Shown: in pieces, positions 45,195 to 54,633 of the stretch
Numbering within the stretch: position 1 is the stretch's first letter
Layout of the letters: each line of letters opens with the position of its first letter
From: Kordia zhangzhouensis
Lineage (GTDB): Bacteria > Bacteroidota > Bacteroidia > Flavobacteriales > Flavobacteriaceae
Length of the DNA: 64,000 nt
Assembly (NCBI RefSeq): GCF_001005305.1
Contig: NZ_LBMH01000005.1
Location: forward strand, 124,001-188,000
Direction: 5' to 3'
The notes under the pieces: generated by a model
Seen by the model: the letters and a program-made list of their open reading frames with translations, nothing else
The model's database searches: none
What the model was told of the DNA's origin: nothing
Made by a program: the position numbers and the translations under genes

Positions 45195-46388
45195 ATGAAG
45201 AAATTTATTATCGCACTTACAGGATTGTTTTTCCTAGTGTCACATACCGCAGAAGCTAAACGGGTTGATACGTCAGCAACGAATTCCGTACGATTTCAAG
45301 AATCTATTAGTTTTATAGAAAATGGAATTACGTTTTCAGTATATAATGATGGAGAGTTTGACTTCTTTATCAATCGCTTACATCCAGGAGTTAGTGTAAA
45401 TGCAAATGTAGCTGGACTCCATATTACATTCAATTCTGGGTACAATTACAATCCATTTGTTCAATATGATGATTATGGAGCAATTATTCAGATTGAAAAT
45501 ACACCTATTTTTTATGATTATTACGGAAGAGTTTACCAAATAGGTAATATTCATCTAAATTATGATGGATTTGGAAACTTAGTTCAAGTTGGAGGGCTAT
45601 TTGTGTATTATGATGATTACTACAGATTTTCTCACACAAGAGGTTATATCAATACATTTAACAGATACCCAGGAAGATCAGTATTTTACAGTAATCTATT
45701 CTTTCGTCCAACGGTAAATTTATGTATTGTAAGTATTCGCCCTTACAGAAGATTTTACACGCCAATTCGTTACACGTATTGTGCTCCATATAGAAATAAC
45801 TATCGTCACAGATATACTAGAGCTAGAATTGGTCATGTATATCACAGTAACGCTCGAGTGAATACAAATCGAAGAAGTATATACAGAAACGATCGTCGTG
45901 TGGCTCGTAGAAACGATACAGCAGTATATAACACACGAAGAACAGTAACACGCACCAATACAAATACTAGAAATACGCGTGCAGCAGCCACCACAAGAAA
46001 TCAAAACGTACGTACTACTCGTGGTACTAATACACGAAATGACAATTCTGTAAGAAGTACAACTCGTAATACAAGGAATAATTCTTCTATTGGAAATGTT
46101 CGCAGTAGTAATTCAAGAGTTGATAGAGGAAATACCCGTTCTCAAAGTAATGACCGAGTTCGTACCAACAATACAGACAGAACACCTACTAGAGCGACAC
46201 GCGGTTCTTCTACTAGAAATAATAACTCTGTAAGAAGTAGTAGAAATTCAGATAGAAGAGCTGTTCGTTCTTCATCGCAAAGATCAAATTCTTCAAGAGC
46301 TACCCGATCACAACAACGCTCTTCGCAACGAAATTCTACAACTCAACGCTCTAATAGAGCTCAGCGTAGCGGAAGATCTAGAAATTAA
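45195..46388 (+). CDS. Secreted protein with Arg/Ser/Thr/Asn-rich basic tail, hypothetical
   Basis: This 397-residue protein has a signal peptide (about 1-21, ending HTAEA). Residues ~33-150 are homologous to the 222-residue neighbour: SISFIENGITFSVYNDGEFDF, DDYGAIIQIENTPIFYDYYGRVYQIGNIHLNYDGFGNLVQVGG (in pieces). From ~residue 222 to the end the chain is a low-complexity, strongly basic region of Arg, Ser, Thr and Asn (RNDRRVARRN, RTNTNTRNTR, SQRSNSSRATRSQQRSSQRN style). Such a tail could bind polyanions such as DNA or acidic polysaccharide. Function unknown. A hairpin terminator follows. Confidence 0.7.
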   Translation: MKKFIIALTGLFFLVSHTAEAKRVDTSATNSVRFQESISFIENGITFSVYNDGEFDFFINRLHPGVSVNANVAGLHITFNSGYNYNPFVQYDDYGAIIQIENTPIFYDYYGRVYQIGNIHLNYDGFGNLVQVGGLFVYYDDYYRFSHTRGYINTFNRYPGRSVFYSNLFFRPTVNLCIVSIRPYRRFYTPIRYTYCAPYRNNYRHRYTRARIGHVYHSNARVNTNRRSIYRNDRRVARRNDTAVYNTRRTVTRTNTNTRNTRAAATTRNQNVRTTRGTNTRNDNSVRSTTRNTRNNSSIGNVRSSNSRVDRGNTRSQSNDRVRTNNTDRTPTRATRGSSTRNNNSVRSSRNSDRRAVRSSSQRSNSSRATRSQQRSSQRNSTTQRSNRAQRSGRSRN

Positions 46389-46414
46389 AAATTTAGTTGT
46401 TTGGTTATAAAATG

Positions 46415-46450
46415 AACCTTACTTGGTATAAAAACTAGGTAAGGTTTTTT
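46415..46450 (+). terminator. Terminator after the basic-tail gene
   Basis: Arms AACCTTAC (46415-46422) and GTAAGGTT (46439-46446) with a 16-base loop and a following T-run. It touches the stop codon of the convergent glycosyltransferase gene. Confidence 0.65.
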
Positions 46451-47735
46451 AGTGAAGTGCGTGCAACAGTTCTGCTAATTTTTTTGTGAGTGCTTTACGA
46501 GAATATTTTTGCAAGCCTATAGGAAACACTTGTAGTGATTGTTTTTTATATGCTTCATAATACGAGAGAATTTGCATTTTCAACTTCTCCTTTTCAGTAT
46601 ATAAAAAATAGGTCCCTGTGTTGGTTTCTTGAATAATTTTAGCAATATCAGCATCTTTAGGTCCTAGTCCTAGTATTGGACGTTCTGCTGCCATATATTC
46701 AAACAATTTTCCTGCGATAATTCCTTTTGTTTTTTCTGCATTAATTTCAATTACCAATAACAATTGAGAACCACGTTGCAACTGCAATGCTTTTTGATGA
46801 GATACATATCCAAAATATGTTGTATACTTTTCCAAACCTGCGTTTTGTATATGTCGTTGAATACGATCACTTACTACTCCCGCAAACTGAAGTTGCACAT
46901 CTTTTGAAAAATCTTCATGTTCTTCAATCAACTCAGCCAATACTTCCCAAAGGATTTCTGGATTTCGTTCAGAAAGCAACGAACCAATATGTGAAATTGT
47001 AAACTTTTTATCGAGAGAACTCGAGGAAAATTTCTCAACATCATATCCATTGGTAATTACCTCAATTGGTTTCGAAGTAAGTTGCGAAAACTCTGTACGT
47101 GTTGTAAAACTCGTTGTTACAATCTGATCCGCAGTTTGCAATACAGTCGACTCAAGCCTACGATGAATCTCTTGTGATTTTTTTGTCAATTTTAACTCGT
47201 CATGATAACCAATTGTTGTCCAAGGATCTCTAAAATCTGCTAACCATTGAATTTGCAATTCTTTTCGAAGTTTCAAACCTATTAAGTGCATGCTATGCGG
47301 CGGACCAGTAGTAACAATAGTTTCAATTGAATGTTCTAAAAGGTACTTCTTTAAAAATTTTACGGAAGGTTTAATCCAATACTTTCTCGCATCTGGTATA
47401 AAGAAGTTACCACGAATGTACAATAGCAGTTTTTCTACAAAAGTTTGCTTTTCTTTAGCAATAATCCCTTTACTAATTTTATTGGTTTTTTTCTTAGAAA
47501 ATAAATTTGCAATTGCATACGGTTCAAAAATCGGCTGCTTTAAAATCGTTATATCCTTAGGGATTTCAGCAGAAAATGTTTCATCTGTTATAGGATAATT
47601 TGGATTTTTGGGAACAAACAAAATTGGTTCAATCTCAAAATCTCTCAAATATTTAACAAACTTCAACCAACGTTGCACACCTGGTCCTCCTGCTGGTGGC
47701 CAATAATATGAAACGATGACTACTTTTTTTGCCAT
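46449..47735 (-). CDS. Glycosyltransferase, GT4-like
   Basis: The 428-residue cytoplasmic protein begins VVIVSYYWPPAGGPGVQRWLKF, a typical GT-B N-terminus with the GGPGVQR loop. Later segments fit the GT4 pattern: ADFRDPWTTIG, VITNGYDVEKF, ISHIGSLLSERNPE and GIIAGKLFEYMAAERPILGLGPKDAD (in pieces), the last containing the EYMAA donor-binding region. Sugar donor and acceptor are unknown. It lies 14 bp after the YfhO gene, suggesting joint work on a surface glycan or glycolipid. Confidence 0.85.
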   Translation of the reverse strand: MAKKVVIVSYYWPPAGGPGVQRWLKFVKYLRDFEIEPILFVPKNPNYPITDETFSAEIPKDITILKQPIFEPYAIANLFSKKKTNKISKGIIAKEKQTFVEKLLLYIRGNFFIPDARKYWIKPSVKFLKKYLLEHSIETIVTTGPPHSMHLIGLKLRKELQIQWLADFRDPWTTIGYHDELKLTKKSQEIHRRLESTVLQTADQIVTTSFTTRTEFSQLTSKPIEVITNGYDVEKFSSSSLDKKFTISHIGSLLSERNPEILWEVLAELIEEHEDFSKDVQLQFAGVVSDRIQRHIQNAGLEKYTTYFGYVSHQKALQLQRGSQLLLVIEINAEKTKGIIAGKLFEYMAAERPILGLGPKDADIAKIIQETNTGTYFLYTEKEKLKMQILSYYEAYKKQSLQVFPIGLQKYSRKALTKKLAELLHALH

Positions 47736-47749
47736 ATTCCTACACTCAA

Positions 47750-50260
47750 TTACGCTTGTGTTGAATTTGAGTTTTTACGTTTAAACTCATAATAAAACCC
47801 ACCAATAATTAATACTGCAAGAATTAAGTAACTTATCAATGAAATTGTAGTTCCTCTTTCTACAACAGTTGGTTCAAACTTAAAATCGATTGTATGTGCT
47901 CCTGCAGGAATTTCTAATGCTCTTAGCACATAATTGACACGGTAGTGTGGTACTAATTTACCGTCAATGTATGCATTCCAACCATGTGGATAATGAATTT
48001 CAGAAAACACAGCAAATCCATTAGTAGAGTTTTCAGATTTGTATTGTAAAGCATCAGGTTTATAAGAAACCAATTCAATGGTTGCTAATGAATCTTTTGT
48101 ATACGTTTCCTCTAAATGTTGAGCATCTTCTTGTCCTTTACGAATAACAGCTTCATTTTTTGTATCCAATCCAAAAATAGATAACATTTCTTCATCTGCT
48201 GTTTCTACAGTTTTTACTTTTTCTACAAACCAAGCATTCCCATTGGGATATGGATTTTTTAATGCAATTGCACCTGCACCTGCTTGATCTTCTGAACCTT
48301 CTAAATCTTTAATGATATATCGAACATTCAACATATTGATTACATTGATGTTTCGCTCGTTCACTTCAAATTTTTCATTTCCATGATCTAGATAAAAATC
48401 ATATAATTCTTGAAACTGTCTTGGTTTTGCAGCATGATATCCACCAAGCGTGTTATGGAAAAATGCTGTACGTGAATTTGCCAAGCGTAATCGTGGTTCA
48501 AATACACGATAATGTCCTTTATCTTGAAGAATTTGCTTATCTACTTCTAATGTTCTGTACGGACGTGCAAATTGAGCTTTCGACACAAAGTTTTCGGTAG
48601 CTACATAGTTTCTAGCAATCCCTACCAAATCAAAAAGTAACAATCCAGCTATCACTATAATGAGTATGTTTTCATTGAGTTTTTTTCGTAAAAAGGCAAT
48701 TAAAACTCCTGCGGTAAGAAGAATCAGTACCAACGATCGAATTGAATCATTGACAAGCATTCCAGCACGATCTTCACGAATAATTTCCATCAATTCTGGT
48801 CCGAAAAACTGTTCGTAATATGCGTCGTTCAATCCTATAAAGTCAAATAGTGACGACTTAAATACCATAAAGAATAGAAGAATCGCTCCAATAATACCCA
48901 CACTCATAAAAATAGCACGTTGCTTGGTTTTCTGAGAGCTTGTTTGTGCTATTTCTGATTCTTTTTCTTTTTTGAAAAATGCCACTAATGCGAGAATTCC
49001 TAAAATTGGCACACATAGCTCAAGGACCACTTGAATGGATGAAACTGCTCTAAATTTGCCGTATAGCGGAAAATAATCAAGCATAAAATCAGTAAGAATA
49101 CTGAAATTTTTTCCCCATGACAATAGAATTGACATAACAATCCCTCCTACTAGCCACCATTTTGCTTTATTTTTCACTAAAAATAATCCCAACAATGCCA
49201 AAAATATAATGACTGCTCCTACATATGCTGGCGCAGCAATGATAGGTTGGTCTCCCCAATAACCAGGAATATTCCTTACAATTTCTCGAGCCTGACCAGC
49301 AGGTACATTTCGTTGCAATAAGAACTTATACGTTTTTGAGTTTGTTCCAAAATCCTCTGAACCAGCTCCTCCCATAAAACGTGGGACTAACAAATTAAAG
49401 GTTTCAGCTTTCCCATAACTGTACTCCGTTATGTACTCTTTGGAGAGTCCTTGTCGTTCTTTCTGCGAGCCATCAGGGTTAATTGTTAATTCACTCTTCC
49501 CACGAATACTCCAATCAGCATATTGTTTAGTGGTCAACAAATTGGTACCATTAACACCTATACCAAGTAAAACTGCTGCAAATAATAATCCAACACTTTT
49601 AAGAAAATGTGGTAATTCCTTATTTTGAAAAGCATTGATGAAATATACCAATCCCATTACTGCGACTAGCAACATCAAATAATAAGTCATTTGCGGATGC
49701 GATGTCATAATTTCGAGTGACATAGCAATGGCTGTTAGCAAAAATCCCCATACATATTTTCGTTGAAATGTCAGTAAAATTCCTGCTAGCACCAACGGAA
49801 AATAAGCTATTGCATGTGCTTTGGCGTTGTGACCAACGCCTAAAATGACTATAAAGTAAGTAGAAAATCCAAAGGAAATGGCTCCAAGAATCGCCAACTT
49901 CCAATTGACCTTCATCACTAACAAAAGAATATAGATTCCTAAAAAGTATAAAAACAAATAATCTGCTGGTCTTGGTAAAAATCGTAGCGTTCTATCTAAA
50001 GTTTTAATATAGCTATGAGGATAACGTGCTCCTAAAAGGTATGTGGGCATTCCTCCATACGCATTATCTGTCCAATACAACTCTTCTCCTGTCGTTTCAC
50101 GATAATCATTCTGTTTCTTTGCCATTCCAGCATATTGAACGATATCGGTTTGTTGTATTTTTTTTCCTTGTAATACTGGATAAAAATAAGCCAATGACAT
50201 TCCTACAAATAGCAGTAACGCTATTAAGTGAGGAACTATTTTTTTAAAATCTAACTGCAC
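47750..50260 (-). CDS. YfhO family polytopic membrane protein
   Basis: This 836-residue protein has about a dozen membrane helices in the first ~570 residues and one more near the end (SLISYLILAVLIIGGFYY), with a large periplasmic beta-rich domain between. The N-terminus (FYPVLQGKKIQQTDIVQYAGMAKKQNDYR in part, WTDNAYGGMPTYL) and the end (AVFSEIHYPHGWNAYIDGK) match the Bacteroidota YfhO family. YfhO proteins resemble GT-C-type lipid-linked sugar transferases; in Gram-positives YfhO glycosylates teichoic acid. Here it precedes a GT4-like gene by 14 bp, which supports a glycan role. Confidence 0.87.
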   Translation of the reverse strand: MQLDFKKIVPHLIALLLFVGMSLAYFYPVLQGKKIQQTDIVQYAGMAKKQNDYRETTGEELYWTDNAYGGMPTYLLGARYPHSYIKTLDRTLRFLPRPADYLFLYFLGIYILLLVMKVNWKLAILGAISFGFSTYFIVILGVGHNAKAHAIAYFPLVLAGILLTFQRKYVWGFLLTAIAMSLEIMTSHPQMTYYLMLLVAVMGLVYFINAFQNKELPHFLKSVGLLFAAVLLGIGVNGTNLLTTKQYADWSIRGKSELTINPDGSQKERQGLSKEYITEYSYGKAETFNLLVPRFMGGAGSEDFGTNSKTYKFLLQRNVPAGQAREIVRNIPGYWGDQPIIAAPAYVGAVIIFLALLGLFLVKNKAKWWLVGGIVMSILLSWGKNFSILTDFMLDYFPLYGKFRAVSSIQVVLELCVPILGILALVAFFKKEKESEIAQTSSQKTKQRAIFMSVGIIGAILLFFMVFKSSLFDFIGLNDAYYEQFFGPELMEIIREDRAGMLVNDSIRSLVLILLTAGVLIAFLRKKLNENILIIVIAGLLLFDLVGIARNYVATENFVSKAQFARPYRTLEVDKQILQDKGHYRVFEPRLRLANSRTAFFHNTLGGYHAAKPRQFQELYDFYLDHGNEKFEVNERNINVINMLNVRYIIKDLEGSEDQAGAGAIALKNPYPNGNAWFVEKVKTVETADEEMLSIFGLDTKNEAVIRKGQEDAQHLEETYTKDSLATIELVSYKPDALQYKSENSTNGFAVFSEIHYPHGWNAYIDGKLVPHYRVNYVLRALEIPAGAHTIDFKFEPTVVERGTTISLISYLILAVLIIGGFYYEFKRKNSNSTQA

Positions 50261-50336
50261 GTAATGATTATTTTTATGATAGATGAAAGCAATATACTAA
50301 ACCTTTTCGGAAAGACGGGAAAAGTAACACAAATCG

Positions 50337-50591
50337 TTAATCAACTTCTTCATAATCGATGTATTCTCCAACATTATTGGAAGAACTTTTCCTGTTAGGC
50401 ACCTTATCAATTATAGTTTCGCCTTCTTTTCTTCCTTGTTGTTGTCTTGCTTGTTGATTGAATTGTTCTGCAAAGCGTTTTTCTGCTTTTTTAGCCACAT
50501 AACGTATCAACATTGGCGCAAATAATCTAGAAAGAAATTTTACGATATAATATACGGCGATGATGATTAGTATTGTTCTGAGTAATCCCAT
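50337..50591 (-). CDS. DUF4834 family small membrane protein
   Basis: The 84-residue protein has an N-terminal helix (LRTILIIIAVYYIVKFLSRLF) followed by a basic amphipathic segment (RYVAKKAEKRFAEQFNQQAR) and an acidic end (EYIDYEEVD). This is the DUF4834 pattern of Bacteroidota; function unknown. It sits 76 bp upstream of the YfhO gene on the same strand. A TATTTTTG -7 box is at 50620-50627. Confidence 0.8.
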   Translation of the reverse strand: MGLLRTILIIIAVYYIVKFLSRLFAPMLIRYVAKKAEKRFAEQFNQQARQQQGRKEGETIIDKVPNRKSSSNNVGEYIDYEEVD

Positions 50592-50619
50592 ATTTTAATT
50601 GATGTAACCTATATTTTTT

Positions 50620-50627
50620 CAAAAATA
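50620..50627 (-). promoter_or_regulatory. -7 box for the DUF4834 gene
   Basis: Minus-strand TATTTTTG (TAnnTTTG), 28 bases before the ATG at 50591. No -33 TTG recognised. Confidence 0.4.
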
Positions 50628-50800
50628 CAACTTATGCAGATTTATATGGCTTTTACTAGATAAAAAAGTATATTTTTATGTAGATTTGGATGCAACCAAT
50701 TGAAAAAACATTTAGATTTCATAAAGGTTTCTGTTTCATTTTGAGATTTCTTTTCACAAAATAATATGAAAACCTATTGAAAATTAATATGCTATATTAT

Positions 50801-51784
50801 ATGAAAACAAAATTTACCTTAACCGTTCTCAGTTTTTTATTTATAACTACATACACGTTTGCTCAATATACAGATGTTATTAACTCTAATCGCCCAGGAG
50901 CTTCTATCAGCGCCTATTCTGTTGGTAAAAATGTTTTACAGCTTGAAGGTGGTATGTTTGTTGAAAAGTTAGAACATAAGAAATTAAATACCGAAGTAAA
51001 AGCTTTTGGACTTGATTTTGCAATTCGTTACGGATTGTTTAAAGAACAATTAGAAATTAGCTGGGAAGGAGCTTATCAATTTGACACATTTACTAACAAT
51101 GCTACCAGTCCTGCATTTGAATTTAATCGAAATGGTTTTTTAACACATACGCTTGGTGCTAAATACATGATTTATGATCCGTATCTAAAATCTTCGTTAG
51201 AAAAACCAAATCTTTATAGTTGGAAAGCTAATAATTCTTTCCGTTGGAAAGACCTTATTCCTGCTATTGGTGTATATGTTGGGGCAAACTTTGTATTCTC
51301 AGACAATCCATATTTCCCAATTACAGAACCTTCTGTAAGCCCTAAAGTTACAGTAGCCACACAAAGTCACTTTGCAGGACGATGGGTTTTTGTAACCAAT
51401 ATTACGTATGATCGTATTACTTCAGAAGATTCAAAAGAGTTAAGCTATATATTAACGCTTACACATGCATTCGATAACCCAAAATGGTCTGCTTTTATTG
51501 AACATCAAGGAATTGATAGTGATCGATATGCTGACGCTTTGTTTAGAGCAGGTGGAGCTTATTTATTGGGTGAAGATTTTCAGTTAGATGCATATATTGG
51601 CGCTGGTATAAAAAACACTCCTACTCGTATTTTTGCTGGCTTAGGACTCTCCTATCGATTTGATGACTGGCATGAAGATGAAATTATTCCAATTGACGAG
51701 CAAGATCCTAAAGGAGAAGATCAAAAAAAGAAGAAGAAAAAAGATGAAAAAGAACTGGAAAAGTTCGAAGATGACGGAAACTAA
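50801..51784 (+). CDS. Outer-membrane transporter-like beta-barrel protein
   Basis: The ATG at 50801 gives 327 residues and a signal peptide (about 1-21, ending TYTFAQ); earlier in-frame starts at 50777 and 50789 would precede it. The mature protein opens with INSNRPGASISAYSVGKNVLQLEGG, the usual start of the Bacteroidota transporter family related to phenol-degradation MetA barrels, followed by alternating amphipathic strands to LGLSYRFDDW. A charged tail (KKKKKKDEKELEKFEDD) closes the chain. Substrate unknown. Confidence 0.8.
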   Translation: MKTKFTLTVLSFLFITTYTFAQYTDVINSNRPGASISAYSVGKNVLQLEGGMFVEKLEHKKLNTEVKAFGLDFAIRYGLFKEQLEISWEGAYQFDTFTNNATSPAFEFNRNGFLTHTLGAKYMIYDPYLKSSLEKPNLYSWKANNSFRWKDLIPAIGVYVGANFVFSDNPYFPITEPSVSPKVTVATQSHFAGRWVFVTNITYDRITSEDSKELSYILTLTHAFDNPKWSAFIEHQGIDSDRYADALFRAGGAYLLGEDFQLDAYIGAGIKNTPTRIFAGLGLSYRFDDWHEDEIIPIDEQDPKGEDQKKKKKKDEKELEKFEDDGN

Positions 51785-51821
51785 TCAATTCCTTTTTTTG
51801 ATAATTTAATCTTCCTATTTT

Positions 51822-52940
51822 ATGATCACAGTTCGCGAAGTCGCTAATAAAAAAGAGTTAAAAGATTTTATTAAATTTCCTTTTAGTCTTTACAAAGGTT
51901 CCAAATATTGGGTACCTCCAATCATCAAAGATGAATTAGAAACATTTGACAAAGATAAAAATCCTGCCTTTCTAGATGCTGACGCACAATTTTTCTTAGC
52001 TTTTAAAGATGGAAAAATAGTAGGACGTATAGCCGCCATTATTAATTGGATTGAGGTAAAGGAACAAAAATTGGCCAAAATGCGTTTTGGCTGGTTTGAT
52101 ATGATTGATGATTTTGAAGTTTCGGGCGCATTACTAGATAAGGTTGCCGAGATTGGAAAAGCGCACGGACTTGCATACATGGAAGGACCCGTTGGTTTTT
52201 CTAACTTGGATAAAGTGGGAGTTTTAACCGAAGGGTTTGATCATATTGGAACTATGATTACTTGGTATAATCATCCGTATTATGAACAACATTTGATTCA
52301 TCATGGATTGATTAAAGAAAAAGAATATTTAGAAAATAAATTTGATTTTAGCAACGTTCACCCAGAAACTTTCGAACGAGCGCAAGAGTTAATTAAAAAA
52401 CGGTTTCAATTGCGTCCGTTAAATTTTACCCGAACAAAAGATATCATGCCTTATGTTGATCAAATGTTCGATTTATTTAATGCCTCATATGCCTCATTGT
52501 CTTCTTTTGTTCCAATTAATGATATCCAAAAGGAATACTTTAAAAAACGCTACATAGGTTTCATTAATCCTGAATTCATCAAATTTGTTGTTGATAAAGA
52601 TGATAAGTTAGTGGCTTTTGCAATTGTAATGCCTTCATTCGCTCAGGCTCTCCAAAAAATGAATGGAAAATTATTCCCTTTTGGTATCTTCCATTTACTG
52701 AAAGCTAGAAAACATAGCAAACGTATTACTTTTTACCTTATTGGCATTCATCCAGAATATCAAAACAAAGGATTAACAGCCATCATTTTTATGGAATATT
52801 ATTTAACCTTTAAGTCTAAAGGTGTACAAGAGTGTATTCGTACTCCAGAATTGATTGAAAACACGGCAATTCATCAAATATGGAAACATTTTAACCCTGT
52901 AACTCATAAAAGACGTAAAACTTACAAAAAGGACTTGTAG
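51822..52940 (+). CDS. GNAT-like acyltransferase protein
   Basis: The 372-residue cytoplasmic protein matches a Bacteroidota N-acetyltransferase-like family: FIKFPFSLYKGSKYWVPPI at the N-terminus, DAQFFLAFKDGKIVGRIAAIIN, MEGPVGFSNLDKVGVLTEGF, and a C-terminal GNAT-like segment FYLIGIHPEYQNKGLTAIIFMEYY containing the acetyl-CoA loop (QNKGL). Substrate unknown. It is 37 bp after the barrel gene and could share its transcript. Confidence 0.8.
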   Translation: MITVREVANKKELKDFIKFPFSLYKGSKYWVPPIIKDELETFDKDKNPAFLDADAQFFLAFKDGKIVGRIAAIINWIEVKEQKLAKMRFGWFDMIDDFEVSGALLDKVAEIGKAHGLAYMEGPVGFSNLDKVGVLTEGFDHIGTMITWYNHPYYEQHLIHHGLIKEKEYLENKFDFSNVHPETFERAQELIKKRFQLRPLNFTRTKDIMPYVDQMFDLFNASYASLSSFVPINDIQKEYFKKRYIGFINPEFIKFVVDKDDKLVAFAIVMPSFAQALQKMNGKLFPFGIFHLLKARKHSKRITFYLIGIHPEYQNKGLTAIIFMEYYLTFKSKGVQECIRTPELIENTAIHQIWKHFNPVTHKRRKTYKKDL

Positions 52941-53009
52941 CGGAATGTTTTTTATAAAATTTAGCTATTAAAAAGCGTCTTTAAACATGCATTCTTTTTT
53001 GAGTTCTTT

Positions 53010-54377
53010 TTAAAAAGCTGTTAAAACTTCATCAAACGGAACTTCTAATTGTGTGCCGCTTTTCATGTTTTTCACAATACAAGTACTGTTTTTCAACTCG
53101 TTTCCGCCAATAATAATTACATATGGAATATCACGCTTATTAGCATAATTCATCTGTTTTTTCATGTTTTTATTATCAGGGTACAACTCAGCACTTTTGC
53201 CTGCTTCTCGTAACTTCTTAATCAATCGTAAAGATGCTAATGCTTCTTGGTCTCCAAAATTCACACATAATACATCAACTTTGTCCGAAACAGCCTCTGG
53301 AAATAAATTTAATTCTTCCAATACGAGGTAAATTCGATCCAATCCAAACGAAATTCCAACTCCACTCACATCTTTTAATCCAAAAATTCCGGTTAAATCA
53401 TCATAACGACCTCCGCCACCAATAGAACCCATTTTAACTCCATCTGGTGCAGCTACTTCAAAAATTGCTCCTGTATAATAATTTAAGCCACGTGCTAGCG
53501 TGATATCTAAAGCGAGTGTAGCTGTTTCCAAACCAAGAACTTCAATGGCTTCAAATACAAATTCTAGTTCTTCAACGCCTTCCATTCCTTCTTTAGAAGC
53601 AGAAAGTAACTCCTTGAGTTTGTCTAATTTTTCATCTAATGTTCCTGAAAACTGGAACAAAGGCTGTATTTTTTCGATCGCTTCCGCAGAAATTCCTTTC
53701 GAGCGCATTTCGTTTTTGACACCATCTTCACCGATTTTATCCAATTTGTCTAATGCGACTGTAAAATCAATCAATTTGTCTTTCGCTCCAATCACTTCGG
53801 CTATTCCAGAAAGAATTTTTCGGTTGTTTATTTTTATAGTGACACCGTTTAATCCTAAATCAGTAAAAACTTTATCATACAATTGTACAAACTCCACTTC
53901 TTGCCACAAAGACGTCGAACCAACTACATCTGCATCACATTGATAAAATTCTTGAAATCTCCCATGCTGTGGTCTGTCTGCACGCCAAACAGGTTGTATT
54001 TGATAACGCTTAAATGGAAACGTAATATCGTTTTGATGTTGTACGACATAACGAGCAAAAGGAACGGTTAAATCATACCGCAAGGCTTTTTCTGACAGTG
54101 AATTTGAAAAACGTGCAAAATTTTCTTCTTCTAACGCTTTTAAGTCTGCTTTGCGAACTTTTTCTCCTGAGTTTAATATTTTAAAAATCAAACGATCTCC
54201 TTCTTCACCATATTTTCCCAATAGCGTTTCCGATTTTTCAAAAGAAGGCGTTTCAATTGGCTGAAATCCAAACATTTGAAAAGCCGATTTTATAATGTCA
54301 AAAATATAATTTCTTTTTGTTACTTCAATAGGAGAAAAATCTCTTGTTCCTTTAGGTATGCTAGGTTTTTGTGCCAT
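53010..54377 (-). CDS. hisS: Histidine--tRNA ligase
   Basis: The 455-residue class II synthetase charges tRNA-His. Motif 1 (GTRDFSPIEVTKR), motif 2 region (RYDLTVPFARYV, RYQIQPVWRADRPQHGRFQEFYQCDADVVG in pieces), the histidine signature GLNYYTGAIFE and motif 3 (GISFGLDRIYLVLEEL) are all present, as is the anticodon-binding C-terminal domain. A TATATTTG -7 box lies 17 bases upstream of the start. Confidence 0.97.
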   Translation of the reverse strand: MAQKPSIPKGTRDFSPIEVTKRNYIFDIIKSAFQMFGFQPIETPSFEKSETLLGKYGEEGDRLIFKILNSGEKVRKADLKALEEENFARFSNSLSEKALRYDLTVPFARYVVQHQNDITFPFKRYQIQPVWRADRPQHGRFQEFYQCDADVVGSTSLWQEVEFVQLYDKVFTDLGLNGVTIKINNRKILSGIAEVIGAKDKLIDFTVALDKLDKIGEDGVKNEMRSKGISAEAIEKIQPLFQFSGTLDEKLDKLKELLSASKEGMEGVEELEFVFEAIEVLGLETATLALDITLARGLNYYTGAIFEVAAPDGVKMGSIGGGGRYDDLTGIFGLKDVSGVGISFGLDRIYLVLEELNLFPEAVSDKVDVLCVNFGDQEALASLRLIKKLREAGKSAELYPDNKNMKKQMNYANKRDIPYVIIIGGNELKNSTCIVKNMKSGTQLEVPFDEVLTAF

Positions 54378-54394
54378 GTCTTAGTATTGTTGCG

Positions 54395-54402
54395 CAAATA
54401 TA
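54395..54402 (-). promoter_or_regulatory. -7 box for hisS
   Basis: Minus-strand TATATTTG, 17 bases before the hisS ATG. No TTG at the -33 position. Confidence 0.45.
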
Positions 54403-54633
54403 AGTCTATTTTTTAGGGATTGAAAAAATGTACAGATTGAATACTTCCAAAATACATAGATTAGCTTTTCTCAACTTCTTGTTGATGTAAAAAACGATTT
54501 CATTTGACAGTTTAACTGCAAAATAAACACAGAGTAAAATACTTTTTCTTACAAACAAGTATTAATACTCTTACGAATAGCCATGTTAAAATGTAACTTC
54601 ATTTAACTTATTAACCTTTAAAAAATTAATATT

